From Streptobacillus moniliformis DSM 12112 (GTDB lineage: Bacteria > Fusobacteriota > Fusobacteriia > Fusobacteriales > Leptotrichiaceae): a DNA stretch of 64,000 nt. The notes beneath the pieces were generated by a model. It worked only from the letters and a program-made list of their open reading frames with translations. It was not told where the DNA came from and did not search any database. The stretch spans positions 1,346,497 through 1,410,496 of the forward strand of contig NC_013515.1 of NCBI RefSeq assembly GCF_000024565.1, given 5' to 3'. Shown here piece by piece: positions 1-8,296 of this stretch (positions within the stretch are counted from its first letter, which is position 1; each line of letters opens with the position of its first letter). The position numbers were made by a program, and so were the translations under genes.

Positions 1-517
1 GAAAAAATGATGCTGTTTGATCATATTCATTAAATACTTCTCTTATTAATTCATGATATTTATTCCTAGGTCCATCATCAAAAGTAAAAACTATGTGTTT
101 TTTAGACATGTCTACTTCTCTTTTTTTAGGAATTAATTCCTCTCCTTGATAAAGAGATGGAAGCCCTACATTTGATTTAAATATTGCTTTAAATTTTTCT
201 AAGTTAAGAACTAATTCTTCATTATCTCCAAAATATATATCAGTATCAGTTACCCTAAATTTCCTAACATTTACATTTTCAAAATCAATGTTTGGATCTA
301 TAGATTTTGCAATTTTTTTATAATGATACCTTAATATATCATCTGTTTTTATAATTTTTTCTTGTTGTTCTTCTTTTTTTTGAACTTCTTTTTCTTCTTC
401 AACTTTTTTTTCGATTTTTATATCTTCTACAACCTTTTCTTCATTTTTAGTATTCATACAACTTATTAAACTAAATGTAATAATAAATGCAGCAAATACC
501 TTAACTCTCCTTTTCAT
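1..517 (-). CDS. polysaccharide deacetylase lipoprotein (3' part outside the window)
   Basis: The first 172 codons read from ATG at 517 and run off the left edge. A lipoprotein signal peptide ends in the lipobox LISC, so the protein should be anchored to a membrane by an acylated Cys. A Lys/Glu-rich linker of about 40 residues follows. Near residue 150 there is TFDDGP, the NodB-type polysaccharide deacetylase signature; its two Asp residues provide the catalytic base and one metal ligand in this family. By family, it would remove acetyl groups from a cell-surface or peptidoglycan polysaccharide. The start overlaps the stop of the preceding Abi-like gene as TAATG, with AGGAG just upstream, so translation is probably coupled. 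The rest of the catalytic domain lies beyond the window. Confidence 0.85.
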   Translation of the reverse strand, partial: MKRRVKVFAAFIITFSLISCMNTKNEEKVVEDIKIEKKVEEEKEVQKKEEQQEKIIKTDDILRYHYKKIAKSIDPNIDFENVNVRKFRVTDTDIYFGDNEELVLNLEKFKAIFKSNVGLPSLYQGEELIPKKREVDMSKKHIVFTFDDGPRNKYHELIREVFNEYDQTASFF

Positions 518-1386
518 TACATACTCCTATCAATTAGTTCCTCTATATACTCCTTAGATATATTTTTAAACCAATATGTTTTTTCCTCTATTTCTAATAA
601 AATTTTTTTTATTTCGTTATAATCAACACATATATCTATACTTTTACAAAAAAATAGTATTATTTCTATAACATCAACAATATTACCAACACTATATGTT
701 TCTGTTAATACATCATTATTATGTGCTGCCATATTTCTAACATCTTTAATAATTTCTAACTTACTTAAAAATTCATCATATTCTGGATATATATTTATAT
801 AAATATTTTCAAACATTTTAGGGTAAGCAACATTTAATATTTCCTTTACTTCTCCTAAAGTTAATGTTTCCATTATTACCCATATAGGTAAAACTTCTTT
901 TTTGTATTTTTCTACATAAAGACTTACTACCTTTTTATCAAAATATTCCATATTTACTATTTTATTATTCTTTTTAAGTATTTTCTGATGTATTCTTTTA
1001 ACACTTTCAGGATCTGCTTTTCTATCTATCCACTTAGGAAAATCTAAATAAGTATATGCCCCTTTTTTACCAAATATGTTTACAAGTTTAGTTTTTAGAT
1101 ATATTTCAATATTTTCAATTAAAGATAATATTTCTAATCTTAATTTCTTATCAAGATAAAAATTATCAACAAAATTTTCAAAATATGTATTATCAAAATA
1201 CTTGCCGGTTTCATCTCTATAAATATATGAAAATTCCTTTAATTTAAAATATCCTAACTTAGATAGAGTTTCTTTTGCTCTTTCCTTATCTTTAAATTTA
1301 ACATTCTTTTTCTCTAAATGATTTATTAATTCATCTATTTCTAAAAGCATTTCCTGTTTTTCATTATTTTTTAAATCCTTGTTCAT
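517..1386 (-). CDS. Abi_2-family (AbiD/AbiF-like) HEPN protein, putative abortive infection
   Basis: 289 residues, mostly helical, no signal peptide. The N-terminal region (about 15-60), with LINHLEKKNVKF and LGYFKLKEFSYIYRD, matches the Abi_2 pattern known from lactococcal AbiD and AbiF. Near the C-terminus, RNMAAH (Arg217 to His222) fits the R-x4-H active site of HEPN RNases. By family it would be a phage-triggered RNase that halts growth; no target can be read from the sequence. Its first 23 nt overlap the nitroreductase gene upstream, and its stop overlaps the lipoprotein start, so it sits inside an otherwise metabolic operon. No partner toxin or antitoxin gene is adjacent. Confidence 0.75.
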   Translation of the reverse strand: MNKDLKNNEKQEMLLEIDELINHLEKKNVKFKDKERAKETLSKLGYFKLKEFSYIYRDETGKYFDNTYFENFVDNFYLDKKLRLEILSLIENIEIYLKTKLVNIFGKKGAYTYLDFPKWIDRKADPESVKRIHQKILKKNNKIVNMEYFDKKVVSLYVEKYKKEVLPIWVIMETLTLGEVKEILNVAYPKMFENIYINIYPEYDEFLSKLEIIKDVRNMAAHNNDVLTETYSVGNIVDVIEIILFFCKSIDICVDYNEIKKILLEIEEKTYWFKNISKEYIEELIDRSM

Positions 1387-2110
1387 TCATAAATCCTGTA
1401 AGAAATTCTGTATTTATTCCTTTTAAATATGATTTAACTACCTCTAAATGTGATGGTAAATTAACATTTATACTTTCCCAATATTTATTTAATTCCTCAT
1501 TATACTCTATTACACCTTCTATAGCTTTTTCTTTATCATATTCTTCAAAAAATACTACATTTTCAAATTTAGTTCTAGGTTTAAGAGGTGAGTTCTTAAC
1601 AAATTCTTCAGGAACACCTAAAGTAACTCCATAAATAGGGAAGGTATGTTTAGGTAAATTTAATAATTTAGCTATTTCTAAAGGAGCAACACTAAATACT
1701 CCTCCTATAATAGTTGAACCATAACCTAATGAATTTCCTAATATATCTATAGTAGCAGCTGCTATTCCAGCATCTCCAAACATATCAGAAATTATAGAAG
1801 TTGAAAATATATTTTCTTCTACTTCCTCTCCCTTATATTTTAACGAACCTATTAATTTACTATAGTCCCCTACTATGATAATAAATGCATCTGCTGTAGC
1901 AACTTGTTTTTGTTTTCCACAATATTCTGCAAGTTTTTCTATTTTTTCTTTATCTTGAACAACTACAAAAGATAACTTTTGTAAATTCCTAGAATTTGGC
2001 ATTCTAAGTAATGTTTTTAATATTAATTCTAAATCTTCCTTATTTACTTTATCTCCAGTAAAATTTCTTACTGATTTTCTATTACTAATTAATTTAATTA
2101 CTTCATTCAT
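1364..2110 (-). CDS. nitroreductase family FMN oxidoreductase (NfsA/Frp-like)
   Basis: 248 residues. The N-terminus, with NRKSVRNF, and RMPNSRNLQKLSFVVV near residue 37, is typical of the nitroreductase fold, which binds FMN and uses NAD(P)H to reduce nitroaromatics, quinones or flavins. A Gly-rich stretch near residues 115-135 (GDAGIAAATIDILGNSLGYGS) and a C-terminal region with LGVPEE and PRTKFENVVFFEEYD resemble the NfsA/Frp subgroup. The start at 2110 is preceded by GAGGTG. It is the first gene of an overlapping three-gene operon with the Abi-like protein and the deacetylase lipoprotein. The physiological substrate is unknown. Confidence 0.85.
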   Translation of the reverse strand: MNEVIKLISNRKSVRNFTGDKVNKEDLELILKTLLRMPNSRNLQKLSFVVVQDKEKIEKLAEYCGKQKQVATADAFIIIVGDYSKLIGSLKYKGEEVEENIFSTSIISDMFGDAGIAAATIDILGNSLGYGSTIIGGVFSVAPLEIAKLLNLPKHTFPIYGVTLGVPEEFVKNSPLKPRTKFENVVFFEEYDKEKAIEGVIEYNEELNKYWESINVNLPSHLEVVKSYLKGINTEFLTGFMNEQGFKK

Positions 2111-2120
2111 ATTAACACCT

Positions 2121-3107
2121 CTATTTAAATTTTCCTTTATTTACTAAATTTTTACAAATTGGATCTCTATCTTCCATATACCTTATTCTATCAACATCAT
2201 AATAAAGCATATCTAAATCAAAACTATCATCTTCATATATTTTAAATATTAGTTTTGAACCTATAGGATATTTTTCAAATTCATTACCTATATCATCACT
2301 ATCTATATCAAGAGCTGATAATATTGTTGCAATATTTGAATCATGACCAACTATTACTGATAAATCAACATCATTTTTAGCATGTTTTAGCATTAATTTA
2401 TATGCATTAGTTTCAGAATAATTAATATATTCTTTATCTGCAAATAAGAGATCAAGTAATGAATCTTTTACTTTAGACATTTCTTTAAGATCTTTTCTAA
2501 AATTATCACCTTTAAATATTTCATCATATTTAAATCCTTCATAATATTTTAAAATATACATATCTACTATATCTGTTCCATATTTAAAAGCACCATTTGA
2601 ATAGATTATTCCTCTATCATCTATAGTTATTTCAGATTTTAGATTATATATACTATCTTTTTTTAATCCTAGGCTTTTTTCTATTAAATTATATGAACTT
2701 CTTATTTTTTCATCATTTTTTTCTATTTTTTCTATATTAATAATATCTTTAGTTAAAGTTATATTATAATTTAAATCAAGCTTTTTCATATCCTTAAACA
2801 TGTATTCTATTTCTATATTTTCAAAAGGAAACATAGCTAATGCTAATAATTTTGAAGTTAAAATTGTTCTTTTCATAGAATTTGTATGAAATTCTTTAGT
2901 AGAAATGTTAAAATTTAATTTATCTAAATATTTTTTTAAATATTTTCCAAATTCATATTCTAATATTTCTCCTTTTTTAGTTAATATTCCATCTTCAAAA
3001 TCCCATTTAATCTTTTCAGGATCTACAATCTTACTTATTTCTTCTAAATTAAATAACGGATACCTTATTCCATGCCTACTATAAATTAAAATTTTTTTTA
3101 ATTTCAT
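2121..3107 (-). CDS. histidine phosphatase superfamily protein (histidine acid phosphatase type)
   Basis: 328 residues. RHGIRYP near the N-terminus is the R-H-G-x-R-x-P signature of histidine acid phosphatases (phytase, glucose-1-phosphatase). VGHDSN near residue 257 supplies the C-terminal HD proton donor. The usual members are periplasmic, but there is no signal peptide here, so a cytoplasmic phosphomonoesterase is more likely. I chose ATG at 3107 because GGGAG lies 6 nt upstream; an in-frame TTG at 3113 is too close to that site. A plausible promoter on the minus strand (TTGATT, 18 bp, TATAAT) lies just upstream of the gene. The substrate is not evident. Confidence 0.75.
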   Translation of the reverse strand: MKLKKILIYSRHGIRYPLFNLEEISKIVDPEKIKWDFEDGILTKKGEILEYEFGKYLKKYLDKLNFNISTKEFHTNSMKRTILTSKLLALAMFPFENIEIEYMFKDMKKLDLNYNITLTKDIINIEKIEKNDEKIRSSYNLIEKSLGLKKDSIYNLKSEITIDDRGIIYSNGAFKYGTDIVDMYILKYYEGFKYDEIFKGDNFRKDLKEMSKVKDSLLDLLFADKEYINYSETNAYKLMLKHAKNDVDLSVIVGHDSNIATILSALDIDSDDIGNEFEKYPIGSKLIFKIYEDDSFDLDMLYYDVDRIRYMEDRDPICKNLVNKGKFK

Positions 3108-3176
3108 AAACAACTCCCTTACTTATTATTATATATATTATATACCAATTCATATCTTAAAATCAATAAAGAAAAA

Positions 3177-3202
3177 GACTTCAAGAAAATTATCTTAAAG
3201 TC
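3177..3202 (-). terminator. intrinsic terminator after nrdG
   Basis: On the minus strand a GACTTTAAGA / TCTTGAAGTC stem is followed by TTTTTCTTT. The hairpin overlaps the nrdG stop codon. Confidence 0.7.
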
Positions 3203-3800
3203 CCATTTTATCTATTTTTATTAATTTATCCATTCTATCTGATATAGCATGCTTAGATCTAATGTATTTTGCACTATCTTCTATCTCTTCTAACCAAATA
3301 ATTTCACCCTTTTTTCTAGTTTTTTTCATATCAATTACTCTTTGATTACAAGAACCCCTAAATTTTAACTTTAGATCAAGTAATGATATTTCAAATTTTC
3401 CATCTACTAAAACATCAATTAATTCCAATATTTTTTCTAATTTTGGGAAATATGGAACCATTTCAGATACAATATATTCATAAGTAAAACCTGAATATAG
3501 CCATATATTTTTATTTGGAAATTTTTCTTTAACTTTTTTTAAAATAATATATACTCCCTCTTGGTTTCTTGGTTCTAATGGTTCTCCTCCTAAAAATGTT
3601 AATCCCTTAATATATTCCTTATCTAAATATGTATATAGCCTGTCAAGTATTGTTTCATCAAAACATTCCCCTTCTTCAAAAGACCATATTTCTTTATTAA
3701 AGCAACCCTTACAGGCATGTCTACAACCAGATACAAAAATACTAACCCTTATTCCAATACCATTAGAAACATCTGTAGGTTTAATTTTTGCTACTTTCAT
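3195..3800 (-). CDS. nrdG: anaerobic ribonucleotide reductase activase (radical SAM)
   Basis: 201 residues. CRHACKGC (Cys26, Cys30, Cys33) is the CxxxCxxC motif that binds the radical-SAM [4Fe-4S] cluster, and FLGGEPL is the GGE-type SAM-binding motif. NrdG generates the glycyl radical on NrdD, allowing dNTP synthesis without oxygen. The length is slightly above the usual 150-180 residues because of a C-terminal basic tail. The start overlaps the nrdD stop by 4 nt, so the two are translationally coupled and share the NrdR-controlled promoter upstream of nrdD. A terminator follows directly. Confidence 0.92.
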   Translation of the reverse strand: MKVAKIKPTDVSNGIGIRVSIFVSGCRHACKGCFNKEIWSFEEGECFDETILDRLYTYLDKEYIKGLTFLGGEPLEPRNQEGVYIILKKVKEKFPNKNIWLYSGFTYEYIVSEMVPYFPKLEKILELIDVLVDGKFEISLLDLKLKFRGSCNQRVIDMKKTRKKGEIIWLEEIEDSAKYIRSKHAISDRMDKLIKIDKMGL

Positions 3801-5911
3801 ATATGCAATACTCTTTTACTTATTTCCTTAGTTTTTCCTTCATTCCAAAAGTTTTCCCCTAAATATCCACAAGTTCTTCTTATTACATTCATCTTTGTTT
3901 TATCATTATTATGACATTGAGGACATTCCCAATTATTTTCATTATTTACTACCATTTCTTCATCAAATCCACAAACATGACAGTAATCTGTTTTAGTATT
4001 AAATTCTGCATATTGTATGTTATCATAAATATATTTAACCATTTCCTCTAATGCATCTATATTTTTACTCATATTAGGTATTTCAGCATAAGATATTGCT
4101 CCACCACTAGATATTTTTTGAAATTCTGATTCAAAATTAAACTTATCAAATACAGAAATATTTTCTCTTACATCTACATGATATGAATTAGTGTAATAAC
4201 CTTTATCAGTTATATCTTCAATTATTCCAAATTTTTCTTTATCTATTCTTGCAAATCTATAACATAGGCTCTCAGCTGGAGTTCCGTAAAGACCAAAGCC
4301 TATTCCTGTTTCTTTTTTCCATTTTATAGTTGCATCTTCTAATTTATTCATTAATTTTAATGCAAATTCTGTTCCCTCTTTAGTAGTATGTGATTTACCT
4401 GTAATAAGTTTTGTAGTTTCATAAATACCTATATATCCAAGAGATATAGTTGAGTATCCATTCATTAGATATTCATCTATTTTTTCACCTTTTTTAAGTC
4501 TTGCTATAGCTCCATATTGCCAATGTATAGGCGAAATATCAGATGTTGTTCCTTTTAGTTTATTATGTCTTAACATTAATGCTTCATAACACAATTTTAA
4601 TCTATCCTCTAATAATTCAAAATATTTTTCTTCTGTTTTAGCAACTAAAGCTATTTGTACTAAATTTAAACTTACTACACCTTGATTAAATCTTCCCTCA
4701 AACTTATATTCTCCATTATTATCCTTATATGGCGAAAGAAAAGATCTACATCCCATAGGTGAAAATACATTACCTTCATAATTTTTTTTCATTATTTTAG
4801 CACTTATATAATCAGGATACATTCTCTTAGATGTACATTCTACAGCCAATCTAGTTAAATAATCATATTTTCCACCTTTTAATGCATTATTTTCATCTAG
4901 TACATATACTAATTTAGGAAAGGCTGATGTTACATAAACTCCTTGATCATTTTTTATACCCTGTATTCTTTGATTTAATATTTCCTCTATTATATCTGCT
5001 ACTTCTTCTTTATACTCATCATCATCTCTTAAATAAAGAAATAGGGTTACAAAAGGTGATTGTCCATTAGTTGTCATTAATGTATTGATTTGATATTGTA
5101 TCGTTTGTACTCCACTTTTTAATTCATCTCTAATTCTATCTTCTACTAATGAACTTAAAGTTTTTTCATCTAAATTTTTATACTTTTCTCTATACTTATT
5201 CATATACTTATCTCTACTTACACGCAAATATTTACCCAAATGTCTAATATCTATACTTTGACCACCATATTGTCCACTTGCAACTGCTGCAATTATTTGA
5301 GTTAAAACTGTACATGCAACCTGAAAACTTTTAGGAGATTCTACAAGTTTTGCATTCATAACTGTTCCATTTTCTAACATATCTTTAATATTTACTAGAC
5401 AGCAATTAAAAATATTTTGAATAAAATAATCAGCATCATGGAAATGTAAAATACCCTCATCATGAGCTTTACTAATATGTTCTGGTAATATTATTCTTCT
5501 TGTTAAATCTTTACTTACCTCTCCTGCAATTAAATCTCTTTGAGTAGATGCAACAACTGAATTTTTATTTGAGTTCTCTTCTTGAACATCTTTATTAGAA
5601 TTTTGTATTAATGCTAATATAGATTCATCTGTTGTATTAGCTTTTCTAACAAGAGATCTTGTATATCTATAAACAATATAGTTCTTAGCTAATTTATATA
5701 ATCCCTCAGATACTAAAGATTTTTCTATAAAATCTTGAATTTCTTCAACAGTAGATATTTTTTCATTCTCTATATGTTGTATTATCTCTTCTATTTTTTT
5801 ATTACATATTCTCTCTTTTAACTCCACAGTTTCATTCGCTTTATTTATGGCATCTCTAATTTTATTTGAATCATATTTTTCTTCTCTACCATCTCTCTTT
5901 AGTATATTCAT
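3797..5911 (-). CDS. nrdD: anaerobic ribonucleoside-triphosphate reductase
   Basis: 704 residues from the ATG at 5911. An N-terminal ATP-cone (NILKRDGREEKYD onward) gives allosteric control. A large catalytic domain follows, then two Cys pairs near the C-terminus (CHVCGF and CPQC) that bind structural zinc, and RRTCGYLG, whose Gly carries the radical. It converts ribonucleoside triphosphates to dNTPs under anaerobic conditions. I moved the start inward from an in-frame upstream codon at 5944, because AAAGGAAAG sits just before 5911 and the longer form would begin inside the first NrdR-like box. nrdG overlaps its stop by 4 nt. Confidence 0.93.
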   Translation of the reverse strand: MNILKRDGREEKYDSNKIRDAINKANETVELKERICNKKIEEIIQHIENEKISTVEEIQDFIEKSLVSEGLYKLAKNYIVYRYTRSLVRKANTTDESILALIQNSNKDVQEENSNKNSVVASTQRDLIAGEVSKDLTRRIILPEHISKAHDEGILHFHDADYFIQNIFNCCLVNIKDMLENGTVMNAKLVESPKSFQVACTVLTQIIAAVASGQYGGQSIDIRHLGKYLRVSRDKYMNKYREKYKNLDEKTLSSLVEDRIRDELKSGVQTIQYQINTLMTTNGQSPFVTLFLYLRDDDEYKEEVADIIEEILNQRIQGIKNDQGVYVTSAFPKLVYVLDENNALKGGKYDYLTRLAVECTSKRMYPDYISAKIMKKNYEGNVFSPMGCRSFLSPYKDNNGEYKFEGRFNQGVVSLNLVQIALVAKTEEKYFELLEDRLKLCYEALMLRHNKLKGTTSDISPIHWQYGAIARLKKGEKIDEYLMNGYSTISLGYIGIYETTKLITGKSHTTKEGTEFALKLMNKLEDATIKWKKETGIGFGLYGTPAESLCYRFARIDKEKFGIIEDITDKGYYTNSYHVDVRENISVFDKFNFESEFQKISSGGAISYAEIPNMSKNIDALEEMVKYIYDNIQYAEFNTKTDYCHVCGFDEEMVVNNENNWECPQCHNNDKTKMNVIRRTCGYLGENFWNEGKTKEISKRVLHI

Positions 5912-5938
5912 AGGCTTTCCTTTCAACTTCTGTCTAAA

Positions 5939-5987
5939 ACACAATATATAGTATAAGTTATTTATATTTAAACTCTATATATAGTAT
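5939..5987 (-). promoter_or_regulatory. tandem NrdR-box-like repeats upstream of nrdD
   Basis: Two 16-bp near-palindromes, ACACAATATATAGTAT (5939-5954) and ACTCTATATATAGTAT (5972-5987), lie 33 bp apart. NrdR is known to bind paired boxes of the type ACACWATATATWGTGT about three helical turns apart in front of ribonucleotide reductase genes. Both are close but imperfect matches. A possible -10 (TATACT) overlaps the first box. NrdR itself is not in the window. Confidence 0.72.
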
Positions 5988-6038
5988 TTAAGTTAAGTAT
6001 AGCACAATAATTATAAAAAGAAAAGAGTAAATAAAAAA

Positions 6039-6077
6039 AGGTGATTAAGAATTTCAAAAAAAATTCTTGAATCACCT
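6039..6077. repeat. long imperfect hairpin at the 5' flank of the transposase
   Basis: AGGTGATTAAGAATTT pairs with AAATTCTTGAATCACCT, a 16-bp stem with one bulged base and a 6-nt A-rich loop. It lies between nrdD and the transposase gene, 57 bp before the transposase start. It may be a structured end of the IS element, as HUH transposons often carry subterminal hairpins, or a transcription barrier. No run of T follows directly on either strand. Confidence 0.5.
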
Positions 6078-6133
6078 CTTCTTTTTCTGTATAATTTAAT
6101 CGCCAAACCAAATAACAGAAAGGAGTCAATATA

Positions 6134-7357
6134 ATGTATAATTCTAATAAAATTAAATCTATCTTCTCCAAATATATTTTAACAAATTCTATTAATTCTA
6201 TCAAGCCATATTTTGATAAAAAACATATTGAACATATCAACCATTCCATTCATAATTTTCTTAACTGTGGTAATCTCTCTAAAGGCTTTATCTCTTATCG
6301 TTGTTCCTCTTGTAATTTTCAACATAAAATGAAACTTACTTGTAAATCTAGACTTTGTCCATCTTGTGGTTATAACTATTCTGTTAATTGGACTAATTCT
6401 ATCTTAAAACAATTTATTAACATCCCTCATAGGCATGTCCTTTTTACTGTCCCTAAAGAATTTAGAAAATTTATTGCTTATGATAGATCTATTCTTTCTA
6501 AAATGTCTAAAGCTATTAATGATATTTTTAAATATCAATTCCATAATATCAAAGATAAAGTTAAAAGAAAAATATATATCCCTAAATCTAATCCTAATTA
6601 CTTTACTAATTCTGATATTATTAACTACGGACTTATTACTGTTATTCATACTTTTGGTAGAAACCTTAAGTTTAATCCTCATATTCATGCCATCATCTCT
6701 CTTGGAGGTTTTAATAAAAAATTTCAATATAAAGAACTTAAATACTTTCATGTCCCCTCTATTGCTAATCAATGGAAGTTTTCTCTTTGTAAATTAATTA
6801 GTAATGCTAATTATCCTAATGATATTATTAAAATACAAGCTAAAAAAGCTGTATCTAATGTTTATGATAATGATGTTAGGTTATTTTTTAATGTAGCTGG
6901 TAATGATATTAATAATCCTAAATACATTATTAAATATCTTGGTAGATATTTATCAAGAGTTCCTATTGCTGAATATAAGATTGTTAATATTGATTTTAAT
7001 AAAAATTCTCTTACATTTAAATTTGAAGATTTAAGTAATAATAAAGAAGTTACTTATTCTACTTTATCTTTTAAAGATTTTGTTGCTAAAGTGCTTTTTC
7101 ATCTACCTTTAAAGTATTTTAAAATGATTAATAGATATGGTTTCTATGCTAGAAGAATTTCTTCTAAAGTTAAAATGTCTCTATTTTATCTTAAAGCTCA
7201 GGTTAATAAAAAGTCTCTTTCTTTATTTAGGAAAAACTTTAAAGAACTTTGGGACTTTGACCCTTTTATGTGTCCTCATTGTAATATTTATCTTAAACGT
7301 TATGAACTATTTATTGATAATGGTCTTTCTCCTCCTATTCATAAGTTCTATAATTAA
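6134..7357 (+). mobile_element. IS91-like HUH (Y2) transposase
   Basis: 407 residues, apparently intact. The N-terminal zinc-binding domain has CSSC and CPSC plus Cys70 (Cys57, 60, 70, 75, 78). NPHIHAI (His183 and His185) is the HUH metal site that nicks single-stranded DNA. YLGRYLSR and the Tyr-rich YGFYARR follow, as in the IS91/IS801 Y2 transposase family. Such elements move by rolling-circle replication and lack terminal inverted repeats or target duplications, which fits the absence of obvious repeats here. GAAAGGAG precedes the ATG. The element lies between the convergently oriented sodA and the nrdD promoter; exact ends cannot be fixed from this copy alone. Confidence 0.82.
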
Positions 7358-7364
7358 TATATTA

Positions 7365-7385
7365 TGCCTATTTTTATGATAGGTA
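7365..7385. repeat. small hairpin after the transposase gene, possible IS end
   Basis: TGCCTA and TAGGTA form a 6-bp stem with one G-T pair, 8 nt after the transposase stop. A T-rich stretch of about 110 bp follows with no gene in it. It could be the IS terminator or part of its right end. Confidence 0.35.
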
Positions 7386-7505
7386 GTTTTGTTGTTCTCT
7401 TATTTTTTATTCTATTAATTTTTCTTTTCTTTATCAATATTTTTTTACTATTTTCTTTTATTTTTTTATCTTGGATATTTTTTTAATTTCCTATAGAATA
7501 AAAAA

Positions 7506-7523
7506 TGTCCTTTTTCAAGGACA
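7506..7523 (-). terminator. intrinsic terminator after sodA
   Basis: TGTCCTT / AAGGACA 7-bp stem with a 4-nt loop, followed on the minus strand by TTTTTTATTC, 6 nt beyond the sodA stop. Confidence 0.8.
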
Positions 7524-7528
7524 AAATA

Positions 7529-8125
7529 TTAATATCTATCGCTTACAATATCCCAGTTTACTACATTAAACCATTCTTTTAGATAATCAGCTCTTCTATT
7601 TTGATAATTTAAATAATATGCATGTTCCCAAACATCATTACATAAAATTATTTTTTTACCATCAGATAATGGGCAATCTTGATTGCTTGTAGAATATACT
7701 TCTAAATTACCATCTTTATCACTAACTAACCATACCCAACCTGAACCAAATTGAGTTAATCCCTTAGAATTAAATAAATTTTTAAATTCTTCAAAAGAAC
7801 CAAAAGTTTTATCTATCGCTTCTTTTAATCTCCCCACTGGTTCTTTTGAGCCTCCTGGTATCATTGTTTCCCAGAATATATCATGATTATATGTTCCACC
7901 AGCATTATTTTTAATTCCATTTCTCTTTTCTTCAGGCATTTTATCTAGTGATGTTAATATTTCTTCTACAGTTGCATTTTCAAACTCTGTGCCTTTTATA
8001 AGGTTATTTAAATTTGTAACATATGTATTGTGATGTTTATCATGATGCAAATGCATAGTTTCTTTATCTATTACTGGCTCTAAAGCATCATAAGCATAAG
8101 GTAAATCCTTAAGTTTAATACTCAT
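7529..8125 (-). CDS. sodA: superoxide dismutase, Fe/Mn family, Mn-type features
   Basis: 198 residues. Metal ligands are visible as His in HLHHDKHHNTY, His in GGTYNHDIFW, and Asp and His in DVWEHAYY. The pair GG before TYNH and Gln in NQDCPL are the positions that in E. coli distinguish the Mn enzyme (SodA) from the Fe enzyme, so a Mn or cambialistic enzyme is likely. It converts superoxide to hydrogen peroxide and oxygen in the cytoplasm. A promoter of TTGTAT, 17 bp, TATACT lies upstream, and AGGAGG precedes the ATG. Single-gene unit with its own terminator. Confidence 0.93.
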   Translation of the reverse strand: MSIKLKDLPYAYDALEPVIDKETMHLHHDKHHNTYVTNLNNLIKGTEFENATVEEILTSLDKMPEEKRNGIKNNAGGTYNHDIFWETMIPGGSKEPVGRLKEAIDKTFGSFEEFKNLFNSKGLTQFGSGWVWLVSDKDGNLEVYSTSNQDCPLSDGKKIILCNDVWEHAYYLNYQNRRADYLKEWFNVVNWDIVSDRY

Positions 8126-8271
8126 TTTAATTCCTCCTGTCTAATATATTAGTTTCAATTAAAGTATACCATATAGATTAAGTCTATACAATTTTTTTGT
8201 AATATATTCTCTATATATCTATAAAGAGTTCAAAATTATAATACATACAGTCAGGTTTATTTCGTAATATG

Positions 8272-8296
8272 AAATAGGATGCAATGCATCCTATTT
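8272..8296 (-). terminator. intrinsic terminator after the helical-repeat protein gene
   Basis: AAATAGGATGCA / TGCATCCTATTT is a perfect inverted repeat that overlaps the stop codon of the gene ending at 8291. AT-rich sequence flanks both sides, so it may work in either direction. Confidence 0.65.

Noticed and set aside
5968-6249. 93-codon minus-strand frame with hydrophobic residues
   Set aside because: It lies on the opposite strand of the transposase start and across the NrdR-like boxes, has no SD, and its hydrophobic look comes from AT-rich codons.
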